From positions 372,001-436,000 of the forward strand of contig CAVZID010000019.1 in the NCBI GenBank assembly GCA_963775245.1: a stretch of DNA of 64,000 nt. Reading direction: 5' to 3'. A program made the translations under genes and the position numbers. Below the pieces are notes generated by a model. That model was not told where the DNA came from. It saw only the letters and a program-made list of their open reading frames with translations, and did no database searches. The DNA comes from CAVSWT01 sp963775245 (lineage in GTDB: Bacteria > Bacteroidota > Ignavibacteria > Ignavibacteriales > Ignavibacteriaceae). Positions 43,001 through 51,324 of this stretch are shown here, piece by piece; position 1 is the stretch's first letter, and every line of letters starts with the position of its first letter.

Positions 43001-46000
43001 ATAACCAGACCATTCATCAATTATTTTGTCCCACCTTGGATGTTTGTTTCTTAAATATTTTCTTGTTTCTTCCTGTTTTTTCCTTTTATTTTTTAAATGC
43101 ACTTCATTATTGGCATAATCATGATATATAATAGGTTCCGGCGAATAAATTTGTTTCCTTTTATCGTGATCTAATTCTAAAAGACGCAAAGCGAGATCAA
43201 CACCGCCGCCGCCGAAATAAATCTCATCATCCCAACCGCCAACTTTAAAAAAAGTTTCTGCTCTATAAGTAGTGTTTCCTTCAAGGTCAGCAAAAATAGA
43301 TTTTGGTTTATCACCCAAATAATAATGCGCAGCATTCCGGTTTAGCGGATTAGATGTTTTGGGAAGACAGGCTCCTCTTAAAGCAAGGATATTATATTTA
43401 ATATACGCATTCAAATGTGCTTCTATAATGTTATCTGATGGTATCGCATCATCGTCAAGGAAGAAAAGTACTGGGGCATTTGCAAAAGCTGCACCAATAT
43501 TTCTAGCAAGATATGCCCCGGAATTTTTATTTAATTGAACATAAGTATCTATAAAAGGATGTAATACATTAAACTCATTTTCATCTGCTCCATTATTAAC
43601 AAAAATCAATTCGTAATTATTGTTACGCTGCTCTTTAAGAATTTGAAAATTTTTAAGAGTGTCATTATGAAGCCGCCATGAAATTACAATTATTGATATT
43701 GAAGGTTTTTCAATACTTTTTAAATAAACTAAAGAAGCTAACTCATCAAAATATTTTTCATATCTATTCTCCCATCCATGAGATTTGAGAGCATTAAAAA
43801 GAAGGTTATTTGAAATATTATTTTTGTCTTTATTATTTAGAATGTTTGTCAGACTGTTATTTAAGTTTGTTATATTGAATTCATTTTTAACTCTATCTTT
43901 AGCATTTTTAGAAAAATTTCCTCTTAAATTTTTATCCGAAGCTAATCGTATTATATTTTTTCTTATTGCTTCAACATTTTTTTCTTCAGAAAGTAAGCCG
44001 GTTTCTCCATCCTTTACCAATTCCGGTATGCCCGAATGATATGTGCTTATAACAGGTAACCCGATAGCTTGTGCTTCCGTTAATGCTACTGGAATTCCTT
44101 CACTGTCACCATCTGATGCTGTTACACTCGTAAGTATAAAAACATCCGCTGCCTTCATCTCAGATATTACTTCATATTTTGTTTTAGGCCCAAGAAATAC
44201 AACTTTATCTTCGATGTTATATTCATAGATAATTTTTTTGTAGTCATTCAGTAAATCACCTTCACCAATAATTCTATATTCGCAATCAATACTCTTAGGC
44301 AGGTTGGCAAAAGCCTTTAAGGAATACTCAATCCCCTTTTTCTCAACAAATCTTCCAATTGTTAAAAAGATAATTTTACTGTTATCAAATTTTCTTTCAG
44401 CATGTTTGAATTCTTCTAAATTAATTCCATACCTATGTATTTTAATTTTTTCAGGATTGCAGCCACTCTCGACCAAAACATTTTTCATAAAGCTGCTGGG
44501 AGTAGTAATTAAGTTTGCTCGCCTAAATAAAAAACTGTAACAATCTTGACCATTCTGTTTAATATATCTTGAAGCATCGTAGCCATGAAATGATACTAAT
44601 GTAAAATGATTTATTCTTCTAAATAGCGGCTCTAATAAATTAAAATTTACCCCATAGTGACAATGAAATGCATGGACATTATCTAAGGTAGGAATGTTGT
44701 TGAATTTTAAAAACCAGTTTATCCAGGCTTCAGGATTACTACGTAAATTTTCCGGTGGAATATTTATGTATCTAGTTTTACATAATAAGTTATATTTTTC
44801 AATATCTTCGTGTATAGTTTGAGTTTGTATTTTATAAGTTGACCAGTTTTCAATTTCAAAACCTCTATCAATTAATCCGGTCATTTGATCTAAAATAAAA
44901 GTAGCTGAAATAGATGGGAATCCACCCTGGATGATTATTATTTTTTTCTTTTTAATGTATTTTAACTCGAGGTTCTTTTGTGAATGTTGATGAGAGCTTG
45001 TTTTGTTTTGGTTTGCGCTGTTATTAAGAAGCTTAATAAAAAAATCATTAAGGGTACCCATTTTAATTTTCCAATCAAGGTGCTTCTGCGCATAATCTCT
45101 CATCTTCTGTTGAACCGATCCGTTCTGTTTTAAACTTAAAGCAAAATCATAAATAGCCTTAATATCAATACCAAAATCATTTGGGGAAAATTTCAATTGG
45201 TAATTAAAATTATCCCCAAAATCACAATCATTAAAAGAGTAAATGAAAGGCAATCCCCTTGAACAATATTCTCTATTCTTAAGTATACTTGCTTCTTTTA
45301 ATCCAATTCGATGAAGCCCTAAAGAACCAATTGCAACGTCACAATGGCCAGCAATTTCATCTATATTTTCATGAGAAAGTAATCCGTAAAACTTAAAATA
45401 TTCATTTAAATTATTTTTACTTATAATTGCCTTCAGTTCATCCAGGACTTTTCCCTCCCCTGCAAGATGAAAAACTATTGGTAATTGATTCTTTAATTCG
45501 ATTAAACCAAAAATAAGCCTGTCTATTCCATGCCATATTCTATAATGAGCAGAGATAAGGCAGTTGACAATCTTCTCATCTTTATTTTTGTCCGATTTTT
45601 TTACTGATCCTACATTTATACCATTACTTAAAACAAAGTCCGGGATATTTTTTCCTGCGATAAACTCCTTTTGATATTTTGCGATTTCAGGAGTTACGCT
45701 TACCATTGCCATTAAATTGTTTCTAAAACTTTTGCCAAACCGGAGTTCTTCATCTAAAAAAATTTTTGGTTTCCCAATAAACGACATTTCTTCAAATTCT
45801 TTAGTTTGATGTTCAGTAATAATATTTTTATGTCTCTCCGAAAATGCAACCCAGTTTTCATCAACACCATATACATATCTAAAATATATTATGTCTGGTT
45901 GAAGCATCTCAATTACTTTTTCTGCGATATCAAATTTTATTTTACTTAGAGAGACATTTGGAAAATTATTTTGAATCGGCCGAAAGTCAATGGAAACAAG

Positions 46001-46273
46001 CTGCTGATTATTCTCTAATAATTCACTGGTCAAACCATTATGTAATACTAAACCCAAAGCATTTTTATTGTATAGCTGTAATCCTTTGACCTGATAATAA
46101 ATCTTTTCAAGTATTTGTTTATGATTCGGAAGTAAAAAGGAGAGATATAGAAATTTATATTTATAGTCTGAGCTGGCCATGGAATTAAAAAAGCCATTAT
46201 CTGACTTTTTTAAAACGGACTCTACAAGGAAATTAATTATGTAATTATAATTTTTTTGATCGGCCATAAACAT
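40052..46273 (-). CDS. Six-module glycosyltransferase megaprotein
   Basis: 2073 residues in one open frame. Modules in order are GT4-like (about 1-430, NCLISAHYRIWHGIDRLIFG), GT4 of WcaL type (about 445-835, IIIIQGGFPSISATFILDQM and EGIPVALTEAQAIGLPVIST), GT2 (about 865-1110, SIIVISWRLHNDTLKNF and LFFLDDDAIP), GT2 (about 1140-1400, ISICIPTYNRAVYLREAIQS and LWLDSDD), GT4 (about 1440-1800, VVHNFPPNWYAGVENYTHSL), and GT2 (about 1830-2073, SIIIPVFNKIEYTIKCLESI and VFLNNDTE). It is soluble, with no membrane helix. Each module keeps its signature, so it could assemble much of a glycan chain. Whether all six are active is unknown. Confidence 0.85.
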   Translation of the reverse strand: MFMADQKNYNYIINFLVESVLKKSDNGFFNSMASSDYKYKFLYLSFLLPNHKQILEKIYYQVKGLQLYNKNALGLVLHNGLTSELLENNQQLVSIDFRPIQNNFPNVSLSKIKFDIAEKVIEMLQPDIIYFRYVYGVDENWVAFSERHKNIITEHQTKEFEEMSFIGKPKIFLDEELRFGKSFRNNLMAMVSVTPEIAKYQKEFIAGKNIPDFVLSNGINVGSVKKSDKNKDEKIVNCLISAHYRIWHGIDRLIFGLIELKNQLPIVFHLAGEGKVLDELKAIISKNNLNEYFKFYGLLSHENIDEIAGHCDVAIGSLGLHRIGLKEASILKNREYCSRGLPFIYSFNDCDFGDNFNYQLKFSPNDFGIDIKAIYDFALSLKQNGSVQQKMRDYAQKHLDWKIKMGTLNDFFIKLLNNSANQNKTSSHQHSQKNLELKYIKKKKIIIIQGGFPSISATFILDQMTGLIDRGFEIENWSTYKIQTQTIHEDIEKYNLLCKTRYINIPPENLRSNPEAWINWFLKFNNIPTLDNVHAFHCHYGVNFNLLEPLFRRINHFTLVSFHGYDASRYIKQNGQDCYSFLFRRANLITTPSSFMKNVLVESGCNPEKIKIHRYGINLEEFKHAERKFDNSKIIFLTIGRFVEKKGIEYSLKAFANLPKSIDCEYRIIGEGDLLNDYKKIIYEYNIEDKVVFLGPKTKYEVISEMKAADVFILTSVTASDGDSEGIPVALTEAQAIGLPVISTYHSGIPELVKDGETGLLSEEKNVEAIRKNIIRLASDKNLRGNFSKNAKDRVKNEFNITNLNNSLTNILNNKDKNNISNNLLFNALKSHGWENRYEKYFDELASLVYLKSIEKPSISIIVISWRLHNDTLKNFQILKEQRNNNYELIFVNNGADENEFNVLHPFIDTYVQLNKNSGAYLARNIGAAFANAPVLFFLDDDAIPSDNIIEAHLNAYIKYNILALRGACLPKTSNPLNRNAAHYYLGDKPKSIFADLEGNTTYRAETFFKVGGWDDEIYFGGGGVDLALRLLELDHDKRKQIYSPEPIIYHDYANNEVHLKNKRKKQEETRKYLRNKHPRWDKIIDEWSGYSFNEGLKLIERKPGIQSGSEKNSINISICIPTYNRAVYLREAIQSALNQNYDNYEIIIVDDGSTDNTEEIIKSFKSKNILYFKIPHSGAPVARNKAIDFANGEYVLWLDSDDVLAENLLPIYFKKLNESKDVDIIYGDLVITDQQLNPYKTVQYENWQDKNIELIARLFLESPIPHPATIIKKEFYTKVGNYDISFKRAHDYEWWTRAVQTAKFAKVDFVVCKWRWHSTNMSSGSVKIDTSYDELVIRKLLAKYAIEKIFPSIDWQNQHQNISEAAAYLYVAKRFIELKRFKAAEEFLEKSYSKQPSEQTLKIINQVKELNINNTDKSGLSVLFVVHNFPPNWYAGVENYTHSLAKSLIKLGINVSVLYPQYRNNIDSSFVEEDVFDEIKIYRLILKNNSNPASQITDKETEQKFSDILERKNFSIVHFHHFMGLPFSLARIAKEQNAKIVITLHDFWMLCVRTHLYRNQDNSICSGPESNSKCSNCLSDNLNDIDRNNLEKWVKLRNSAANEALNLANLIISPSQFLANKFKSFSCLKEISVIPQGLNVIKRENSKRTKKLTFGFIGAINELKNVEFLIDSFIESNVESELKIYGRGEPWLINSIKDKISSAKNINYYGSYKPEDLSKIFSELNVLVTPSLIENYPLVIREALSVGIPVVASKVGGVPEIIEEGINGLLFNPNNKIELINIIKKLNNDNKILKKLKRGIKPVKTMDEEAGELINSYKNIFNETPNVSIIIPVFNKIEYTIKCLESIYLNTPDQLNFEVIVVDNASTDDTREFLNAQQKIYKNLKVIVNNENLGFAKANNLAASQALGPNLVFLNNDTEVQNGWLEALLKVQENDDKVGAVGSKLLYPDRTIQHAGVIIFDNKEHEYPLVASNVFTNEPADLPQANEMRTYQALTAACLLVKKQTFFQAGGFDDGFWNGYEDVDLCLKLGKLGYKLIYQPESVVIHHESKSGLERFSKVNENIKLLNERVEK

Positions 46274-46506
46274 TTAGTAAAGCATGAAATAAAACTTATT
46301 TTTATATGTTAATTGGTTAACCTTTGCAGCTGATCTGCCGAGAAATAGACTGCAATAAAAATGCAATTCTATTTTATATCCGGTACTCTAATCCGAATAT
46401 CATGCCATTGGAATTATTTAGAAAATGAAAGGAATTATAAATAAAGGAAGAGTGTATTTGTAAGGATGGCTAATATTAGACAATGATATTTGGAAATTCA
46501 AAATAA

Positions 46507-47232
46507 TTAAATGGTTCCTGCATCCACAAAAATATTTTGTCCGGTAATCATATCTGCACCATCCGAGATTAAAAAGCTGACTGTTCCGGCTACAGATTTC
46601 ATATCAATTGGCGTTTTTAAGGATGTTCTTTTATAAATACGATTTTTCATTTCGCCATCTAAGCTGGCTGACATATTTGTTTCCATAAAACCTGCAATTA
46701 TACAGTTTGACCTGATTCCTTTTTCACCCCATTCTCTTGCTGTGTTTTTAGAAAATGCTTCAAGAGCACCTTTTGTAGATGCATACATTGCTAATCCTTT
46801 GTAACCAGTATGCACTGATATTGAAGATATATGAACGATGTTTCCTCTAATTTTGTTAAGAATCATATTTCGAATAACAAGCTTTATTAATAGTAATGGG
46901 GAGAAGACATTTATTCTAAACATATTTTCCAGCTTATTCAATTTCATATTTGTAATTAAATCATCATACGCAATTGCAGCATTATCGATAAAAGCATGAA
47001 TCGGTATATTAAAAGACTGAAAATTGTCCATCCACATTTTTTTAATTTCGTTTAATTCTCCAAGATCAAATTTTACTAACTGAAATTTGCCAGGATATTT
47101 GATACTAAGTTCTTCAGTATTATTATTTTTTGATCTACTGATACCGTAGAGCGAGTTCCCTTGCTCGAGTAGTAATTTTGCTGTTTCAAAGCCCAATCCA
47201 TTGGACACACCTGTAATTAAAATATTTTTCAT
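46507..47232 (-). CDS. SDR-family oxidoreductase (FabG-like)
   Basis: 241 residues. The Rossmann motif is ILITGVSNGLGFETAKLL (TGxxxGxG). The catalytic residues are Ser in VHISSISVHTG and the YASTKGALEAF Tyr-Lys pair, and a family-typical end ITGQNIFVDAGTI is present. It reduces or oxidises a keto/hydroxyl group with NAD(P)H. It overlaps the AMP-ligase stop by four bases and lies in an ACP-ligase cassette. It may therefore act on an ACP-bound beta-keto acyl group, as in the viosamine-type flagellin glycan cassettes, or on a sugar. Confidence 0.9.
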   Translation of the reverse strand: MKNILITGVSNGLGFETAKLLLEQGNSLYGISRSKNNNTEELSIKYPGKFQLVKFDLGELNEIKKMWMDNFQSFNIPIHAFIDNAAIAYDDLITNMKLNKLENMFRINVFSPLLLIKLVIRNMILNKIRGNIVHISSISVHTGYKGLAMYASTKGALEAFSKNTAREWGEKGIRSNCIIAGFMETNMSASLDGEMKNRIYKRTSLKTPIDMKSVAGTVSFLISDGADMITGQNIFVDAGTI

Positions 47233-48467
47233 AATCGTTTTAATTTTCCTGTTCTTGAAACTTCAATAGATTCAACAAAATTTATTATTCGCGGGACTTT
47301 AAATTTCTGTAAATGATTATTTAAAAATATTCTTAAATTTTTTTCGGCCGGTTTTCCATTTATTGTCTGTATATCTGCAACTAATATATTACCAAGAACA
47401 GAATTTTTTCTTCCATAAACTTTCGAAAGTTTTATACACGGATAATTATTAATTACCTCCTCAACTTCAATCGGATTTACTTTATATCCGCCCACAATTA
47501 TCATTTCGTTTTTCCTGGAAACAAATTTGAAAGCAAGAGGTTCAGTTTTAACCACTTCAACCAAATCATTGGTTTTATACCATCCATCAATAATATCCGG
47601 ATTATTTGAATATCCGATTAAACTTTTATGAAGTAAAAGTTCTCCATCAATGATTTTTATAAGTTCTTTAAATTTTTCTTTAACGATAAAAGTTTCGCCT
47701 GAAGAAACCAAAATACTTCCAGCTTCTGTGGACGCATAAACATTAAATATTTTTGCATTCGGAAATAATTTACTCAGTTGTGTTAAAACAGATAAATTTA
47801 ATTTTTCTCCTCCAGAAGTGATTTTCTTCACTGAAGTAAAAATTCCTTCATAAGGAATTAAAAGCCTGTAAAACGTTGGTGTTGAAGAAAGGTTAGTTAT
47901 ATTAAATTTTTCAATTAAAGTATAAATTTTATTTTTTGATTGATTAAAAAGATTAATCATTGTATTAAAATTTAAAAGAGAATGTAAAAATACTTGCAGC
48001 CCTGCTATATGAGTTGGGTTATATGCAAAACCCCAAATGTCGTCTAATTTATTTTCCGAAACTTTAACTATTCTTGTTAGATTTCTAAATGTATGAGAAA
48101 TTTTTTTAGGCTGGCCGGTTGTTCCGGAAGTAAAAAGAGTTACTGACCATGATTGGGGATTAAGTAACTCCTTAAAGTTTTTTTCATTTACATATCTTTT
48201 ACTATTAATATTCATCATTTCAGACAATGAACTATTATTAATTCCTAATTTTTGTAATTCCGAATTATTAAAATCATAGTCTATTAGTGTAATGCTTCTA
48301 TTATAAATAATTGAAGCAATAATAAACACAAAAATATCAATGAAATTTTTTGTATATATAATAGTAGGCAATGATTCTATATTATTTATTCTATCAAATA
48401 AATATTCATACGAGTATGAAACATCACTAAGTGAATCGTAAAAAAATATTTTCCCTTTATCCAACAT
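47229..48467 (-). CDS. AMP-forming acyl-adenylate ligase (ANL superfamily)
   Basis: 412 residues, shorter than typical 500-residue ANL enzymes. The P-loop-like motif is SVTLFTSGTTGQPKKISHT. Later motifs are NVYASTEAGSILVS and NDLVEVV, the hinge FVSRKNEMIIVGGYKVNPIE, and the C-terminal Lys in SRTGKLKRL. It adenylates a carboxylic acid and probably loads it onto the adjacent ACP. The N-terminal lobe is trimmed, as in some ACP-loading ligases. It overlaps the ACP gene by 11 bases. The substrate cannot be read from sequence. Confidence 0.86.
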   Translation of the reverse strand: MLDKGKIFFYDSLSDVSYSYEYLFDRINNIESLPTIIYTKNFIDIFVFIIASIIYNRSITLIDYDFNNSELQKLGINNSSLSEMMNINSKRYVNEKNFKELLNPQSWSVTLFTSGTTGQPKKISHTFRNLTRIVKVSENKLDDIWGFAYNPTHIAGLQVFLHSLLNFNTMINLFNQSKNKIYTLIEKFNITNLSSTPTFYRLLIPYEGIFTSVKKITSGGEKLNLSVLTQLSKLFPNAKIFNVYASTEAGSILVSSGETFIVKEKFKELIKIIDGELLLHKSLIGYSNNPDIIDGWYKTNDLVEVVKTEPLAFKFVSRKNEMIIVGGYKVNPIEVEEVINNYPCIKLSKVYGRKNSVLGNILVADIQTINGKPAEKNLRIFLNNHLQKFKVPRIINFVESIEVSRTGKLKRL

Positions 48468-48699
48468 TTTCTTTTAACTTATTTAAAATTTCACCCACAG
48501 TTAAAACCACACCATCTTCAAAAATATCTACACCATAATCGTTTTCAACAAGTACTGTTAATTCGGCAAGGTCCAAGGAATCGAGCCCTATTTCATCCCT
48601 TAGATTCATATTCTCATTAAGTTTAGGAATTTTTTCTTTTGAGTTATATTCAAGTATTTGGTTAATACATTTTAAGAGGTTATTTATTTCTTTCATCAT
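48457..48699 (-). CDS. Acyl carrier protein
   Basis: 80 residues from the ATG at 48699, favoured over 48744 because AAGGAA precedes it. The phosphopantetheine site is DEIGLDSLDLAELTVLVEND with the conserved Ser. The protein is acidic, with three or four helices. It carries an acyl group as a thioester, probably loaded by the neighbouring AMP-ligase and delivered to an amino sugar by the hexapeptide transferase. It overlaps the transferase 3' end by about 20 bases. Confidence 0.92.
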   Translation of the reverse strand: MMKEINNLLKCINQILEYNSKEKIPKLNENMNLRDEIGLDSLDLAELTVLVENDYGVDIFEDGVVLTVGEILNKLKENVG

Positions 48700-49246
48700 C
48701 AAATTCCTTTTCAAGCTGAATAATTTTTTGTTTTCTTTTACCAATCTCTACCCCAGGGACACCTCTATAAATGGTAAAAGGTTTACAATTATTTATAATA
48801 AGAGTAAGTGCCGAAACTGCAGCACCTTCATCAAGTGTTACATTCGGCATAACTACAGAACCAGCCCCAATTATTACATGTTTCTTTATCCAAATCTTAC
48901 CGTTGGTTACCCTTCTAAATGAGTCTGGTATCATAGGGTTTGTCATTGCAAATCCCATATAATCATCACTGCTGGAATAAAGGGATACTCTCCCGGAAAT
49001 AGAAACATAATCTTCCAAAATAATCTCGCCGCTGCCTATTAAAGATGAGTATGGTGCAATGTGAACATAGCTGCCAATATTTATATGCTTCCCTGCAGAA
49101 ATTATGCAGAAATCATCAATTCTTACATTATCTCCTAACGAAATATTTTCAGAATTATAGATGCTGGCTTTATCGGATATTAAAACATTTTCTCCGTAAC
49201 TATTAAAACCTATTTTATCTAATTGAACACTATTTAAGAAACTCAT
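48680..49246 (-). CDS. Left-handed beta-helix acyltransferase
   Basis: 188 residues. It contains hexapeptide repeats (VLISDKASIYNSENISLGDN, then IKKHVIIGAGSVVMPNVTLD, then EGAAVSALTLI). This is the trimeric LbH fold of acetyl/acyltransferases such as WbbJ or the VioB type. It probably transfers an acyl group from acyl-CoA or the adjacent ACP to the amino group made by the DegT enzyme upstream. The C-terminus is a charged helix. Confidence 0.88.
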   Translation of the reverse strand: MSFLNSVQLDKIGFNSYGENVLISDKASIYNSENISLGDNVRIDDFCIISAGKHINIGSYVHIAPYSSLIGSGEIILEDYVSISGRVSLYSSSDDYMGFAMTNPMIPDSFRRVTNGKIWIKKHVIIGAGSVVMPNVTLDEGAAVSALTLIINNCKPFTIYRGVPGVEIGKRKQKIIQLEKEFDDERNK

Positions 49247-49268
49247 AATTATATCTCAAAGTTTTTAA

Positions 49269-50347
49269 TTATTGAAGCAGCTCAATAATTATATCCATTT
49301 CTTCAAAACGTAAATTATAGTACAAAGGAAGCATAAAATTCTTCTTGAAATATCCTCTGATACCGGCATTTTTTCAATCTTAAGTATATCTTCATATACA
49401 TTAACAGAAGGATAAAAATATCTTCTGGGAAAAATATTCTGTTTATTCAATGCACTTCCATATTTCAAGAAGTTTTTTTTCAGTTTCAAAAATCAAAGGG
49501 AAGTAAGAATAATTTGGTTCACCGAATTTTATTTCCTGAAATTGCAATTTACTGCAGTATTGCCAAGCTGCTCTTTATAATAATGATATTTGTCTTTTCT
49601 ATCCTTAAGCACCCTGTCATAATATTTCAAATTCGCCAACCCCAATGCTGCGTGAACTTCTGTCATCTTTCCGTTAAAACCTTCTTCAACAACCATTTTG
49701 TTTTCATTATGTCCGAAAAAACGTATTCTTTTTAATTTTTCATGAAGTTCTATTTCATTTGTTATTACAGCACCGCCTTCTGCAGTATTAAGCAGTTTTG
49801 TTGCATGAAAGCTTGTTGCAGAAATATCCCCACATCCCAGAATACTTTTATTTTTATAAGTAGATCCGACTGCATGTGCCGCATCATAAATTACTTTTAA
49901 ATTATTCCTTTTTGCTATAACTTCTATTTCCTCAACATTGCACGGATTGCCAAAAACATGTACCGGCATTATTGCCACGGTTTTGTCTGTAATTTTCTCT
50001 TCTATTTTTTGCGGATCAATATTTAGTGTGTCGGGATCAATATCTACAAACACCGGTGTGCATCCTTCCCACATGATTGCGCTGATTGTTGCAATCCAAG
50101 TAAATGGAGATGTAATTATTTCACCTTTTAAACCGAGAGCTTTAATAGCCATCTGTAATGCAATTGTTCCATTAGATACGACAACAATATTTTTTAAATT
50201 TAAAGTTTTAGTTAATTCATTCTCAAATTTCTGAACCAGCGGGCCGTTATGTGTTAGAATACCGCTTTCCCAAACGCCTTCCAGCATTTCTTTATATTCC
50301 TCTAAGGGAGCAAGAGACGGCATTGTTACATAAACTGGCTTATTCAT
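49269..50347 (-). pseudogene. DegT/DnrJ-family sugar aminotransferase with frameshifts
   Basis: The start MNKPVYVTMPSLAPLEEY (ATG 50347) overlaps the Gfo/Idh/MocA stop. The PLP fold is clear: VVVSNGTIALQMAIKALG, VYDAAHAVGS-type Asp in KVIYDAAHAVGSTY, and SFHATKLLNTAEGGAV with the lysine that binds PLP. The first frame ends near 49529. The C-terminus continues in other frames as FGEPNYSYFPLIF, NIFPRRYFYPSVNVYEDIL and LPLYYNLRFEEMDIIIELLQ. Breaks lie near 49541-49552, in or near an A8 run at 49473-49480, and near 49326-49335. Full length is about 359 residues. It would aminate a keto sugar. Confidence 0.85.
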
Positions 50348-51317
50348 TCTCAGCAGTCTCCCTAATTTCTTCAAGCAATCTCGATTGAATTAAATTTTGG
50401 TTGTATTCATTTTCAAAATTGCCAACTTCAATTAATTCATATACATGATTAAGCATATTTACAAAATGATTATCTTCAGGCAAAACCTTTTTTTCTTTTC
50501 CATGTTTATCTTCAATTATAATTGAAGGATTATAGTTGGGAGGTGAAGTAAAAATTCTTTCCGCGGTTAATTTTCCTTTAGAGCCCCAAAGTTCCAAATT
50601 ACATTGGTAATAATTATCAAATCCAAAAGCTATTTCTGAAAAAAGGTTTGAATTTTTACTTGATAAAAAAGCACCTCCACTAATATCAACTTGTAATTCG
50701 GGATTATAAGCAAGCTTTGAAGCTTTTACAGAAATATCTTCACCTAAAAACATACTGGAAATCTTTACCGGATATGCACCTGCATCAAGCAATGCCCCAC
50801 CGCCGAGTTCTTTCTTATACCTTATATTATCTTGATTAGCAAACAGAGGAAACCCAAAGGAACTCCTGATGCATTTAATTTCCCCTATTACATCATTATC
50901 TATAATCTCAACAATAGTTTTTAACTGTGAATGAAAACGGAACTGAAAATTTTCTACTACTGCTAGTTTTTTCTGCTGAGCTTTTTGAATTATTTCTTTT
51001 GTTTCCTTATATGAAGTGGTTAATGATTTTTCAGCGAGAACATGTATACCTTGATTCATTGCTTTCATTATCCATTCATAATGTAAAGAATTAGGAAGGG
51101 GTATATATACAATATCAATTTTCCCTTTATCAATCAAACTATCATAGCCCGTGTAAGGTTTGATATTAAATTTCGAAGCAAACAAATTTGCTTTATCTAA
51201 ATTTCTGCTGGCAATTCCTATAATTTCGTATTTCATTTTAAGCTCTGATAAAGCTGGAACAATATGCTTTTCAACAATATTTGCACATCCCAGTATTCCT
51301 ATTTTTAGCTTTTTCAT
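50340..51317 (-). CDS. Gfo/Idh/MocA-family oxidoreductase
   Basis: 325 residues. The N-terminal Rossmann domain has LKIGILGCANIVEKHIVPAL and VYIPLPNSLHYEW. The catalytic lysine motif is HVLAEKSLTTSYKE, and GGGALLDAGAYPVKISS is typical of the family. It reduces a keto sugar with NAD(P)H. Next to a 2,3-dehydratase, it is likely the 3-ketoreductase of an NDP-2,6-dideoxysugar pathway. The gene is intact. It starts seven bases after the dehydratase. Confidence 0.9.
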   Translation of the reverse strand: MKKLKIGILGCANIVEKHIVPALSELKMKYEIIGIASRNLDKANLFASKFNIKPYTGYDSLIDKGKIDIVYIPLPNSLHYEWIMKAMNQGIHVLAEKSLTTSYKETKEIIQKAQQKKLAVVENFQFRFHSQLKTIVEIIDNDVIGEIKCIRSSFGFPLFANQDNIRYKKELGGGALLDAGAYPVKISSMFLGEDISVKASKLAYNPELQVDISGGAFLSSKNSNLFSEIAFGFDNYYQCNLELWGSKGKLTAERIFTSPPNYNPSIIIEDKHGKEKKVLPEDNHFVNMLNHVYELIEVGNFENEYNQNLIQSRLLEEIRETAENE

Positions 51318-51324
51318 AAAATAT

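Noticed and set aside
50340..50374. Aminotransferase start at 50374 (extra nine residues)
   Set aside because: The later ATG at 50347 begins the conserved MNKPVYV part; the earlier one lies inside the reductase gene.
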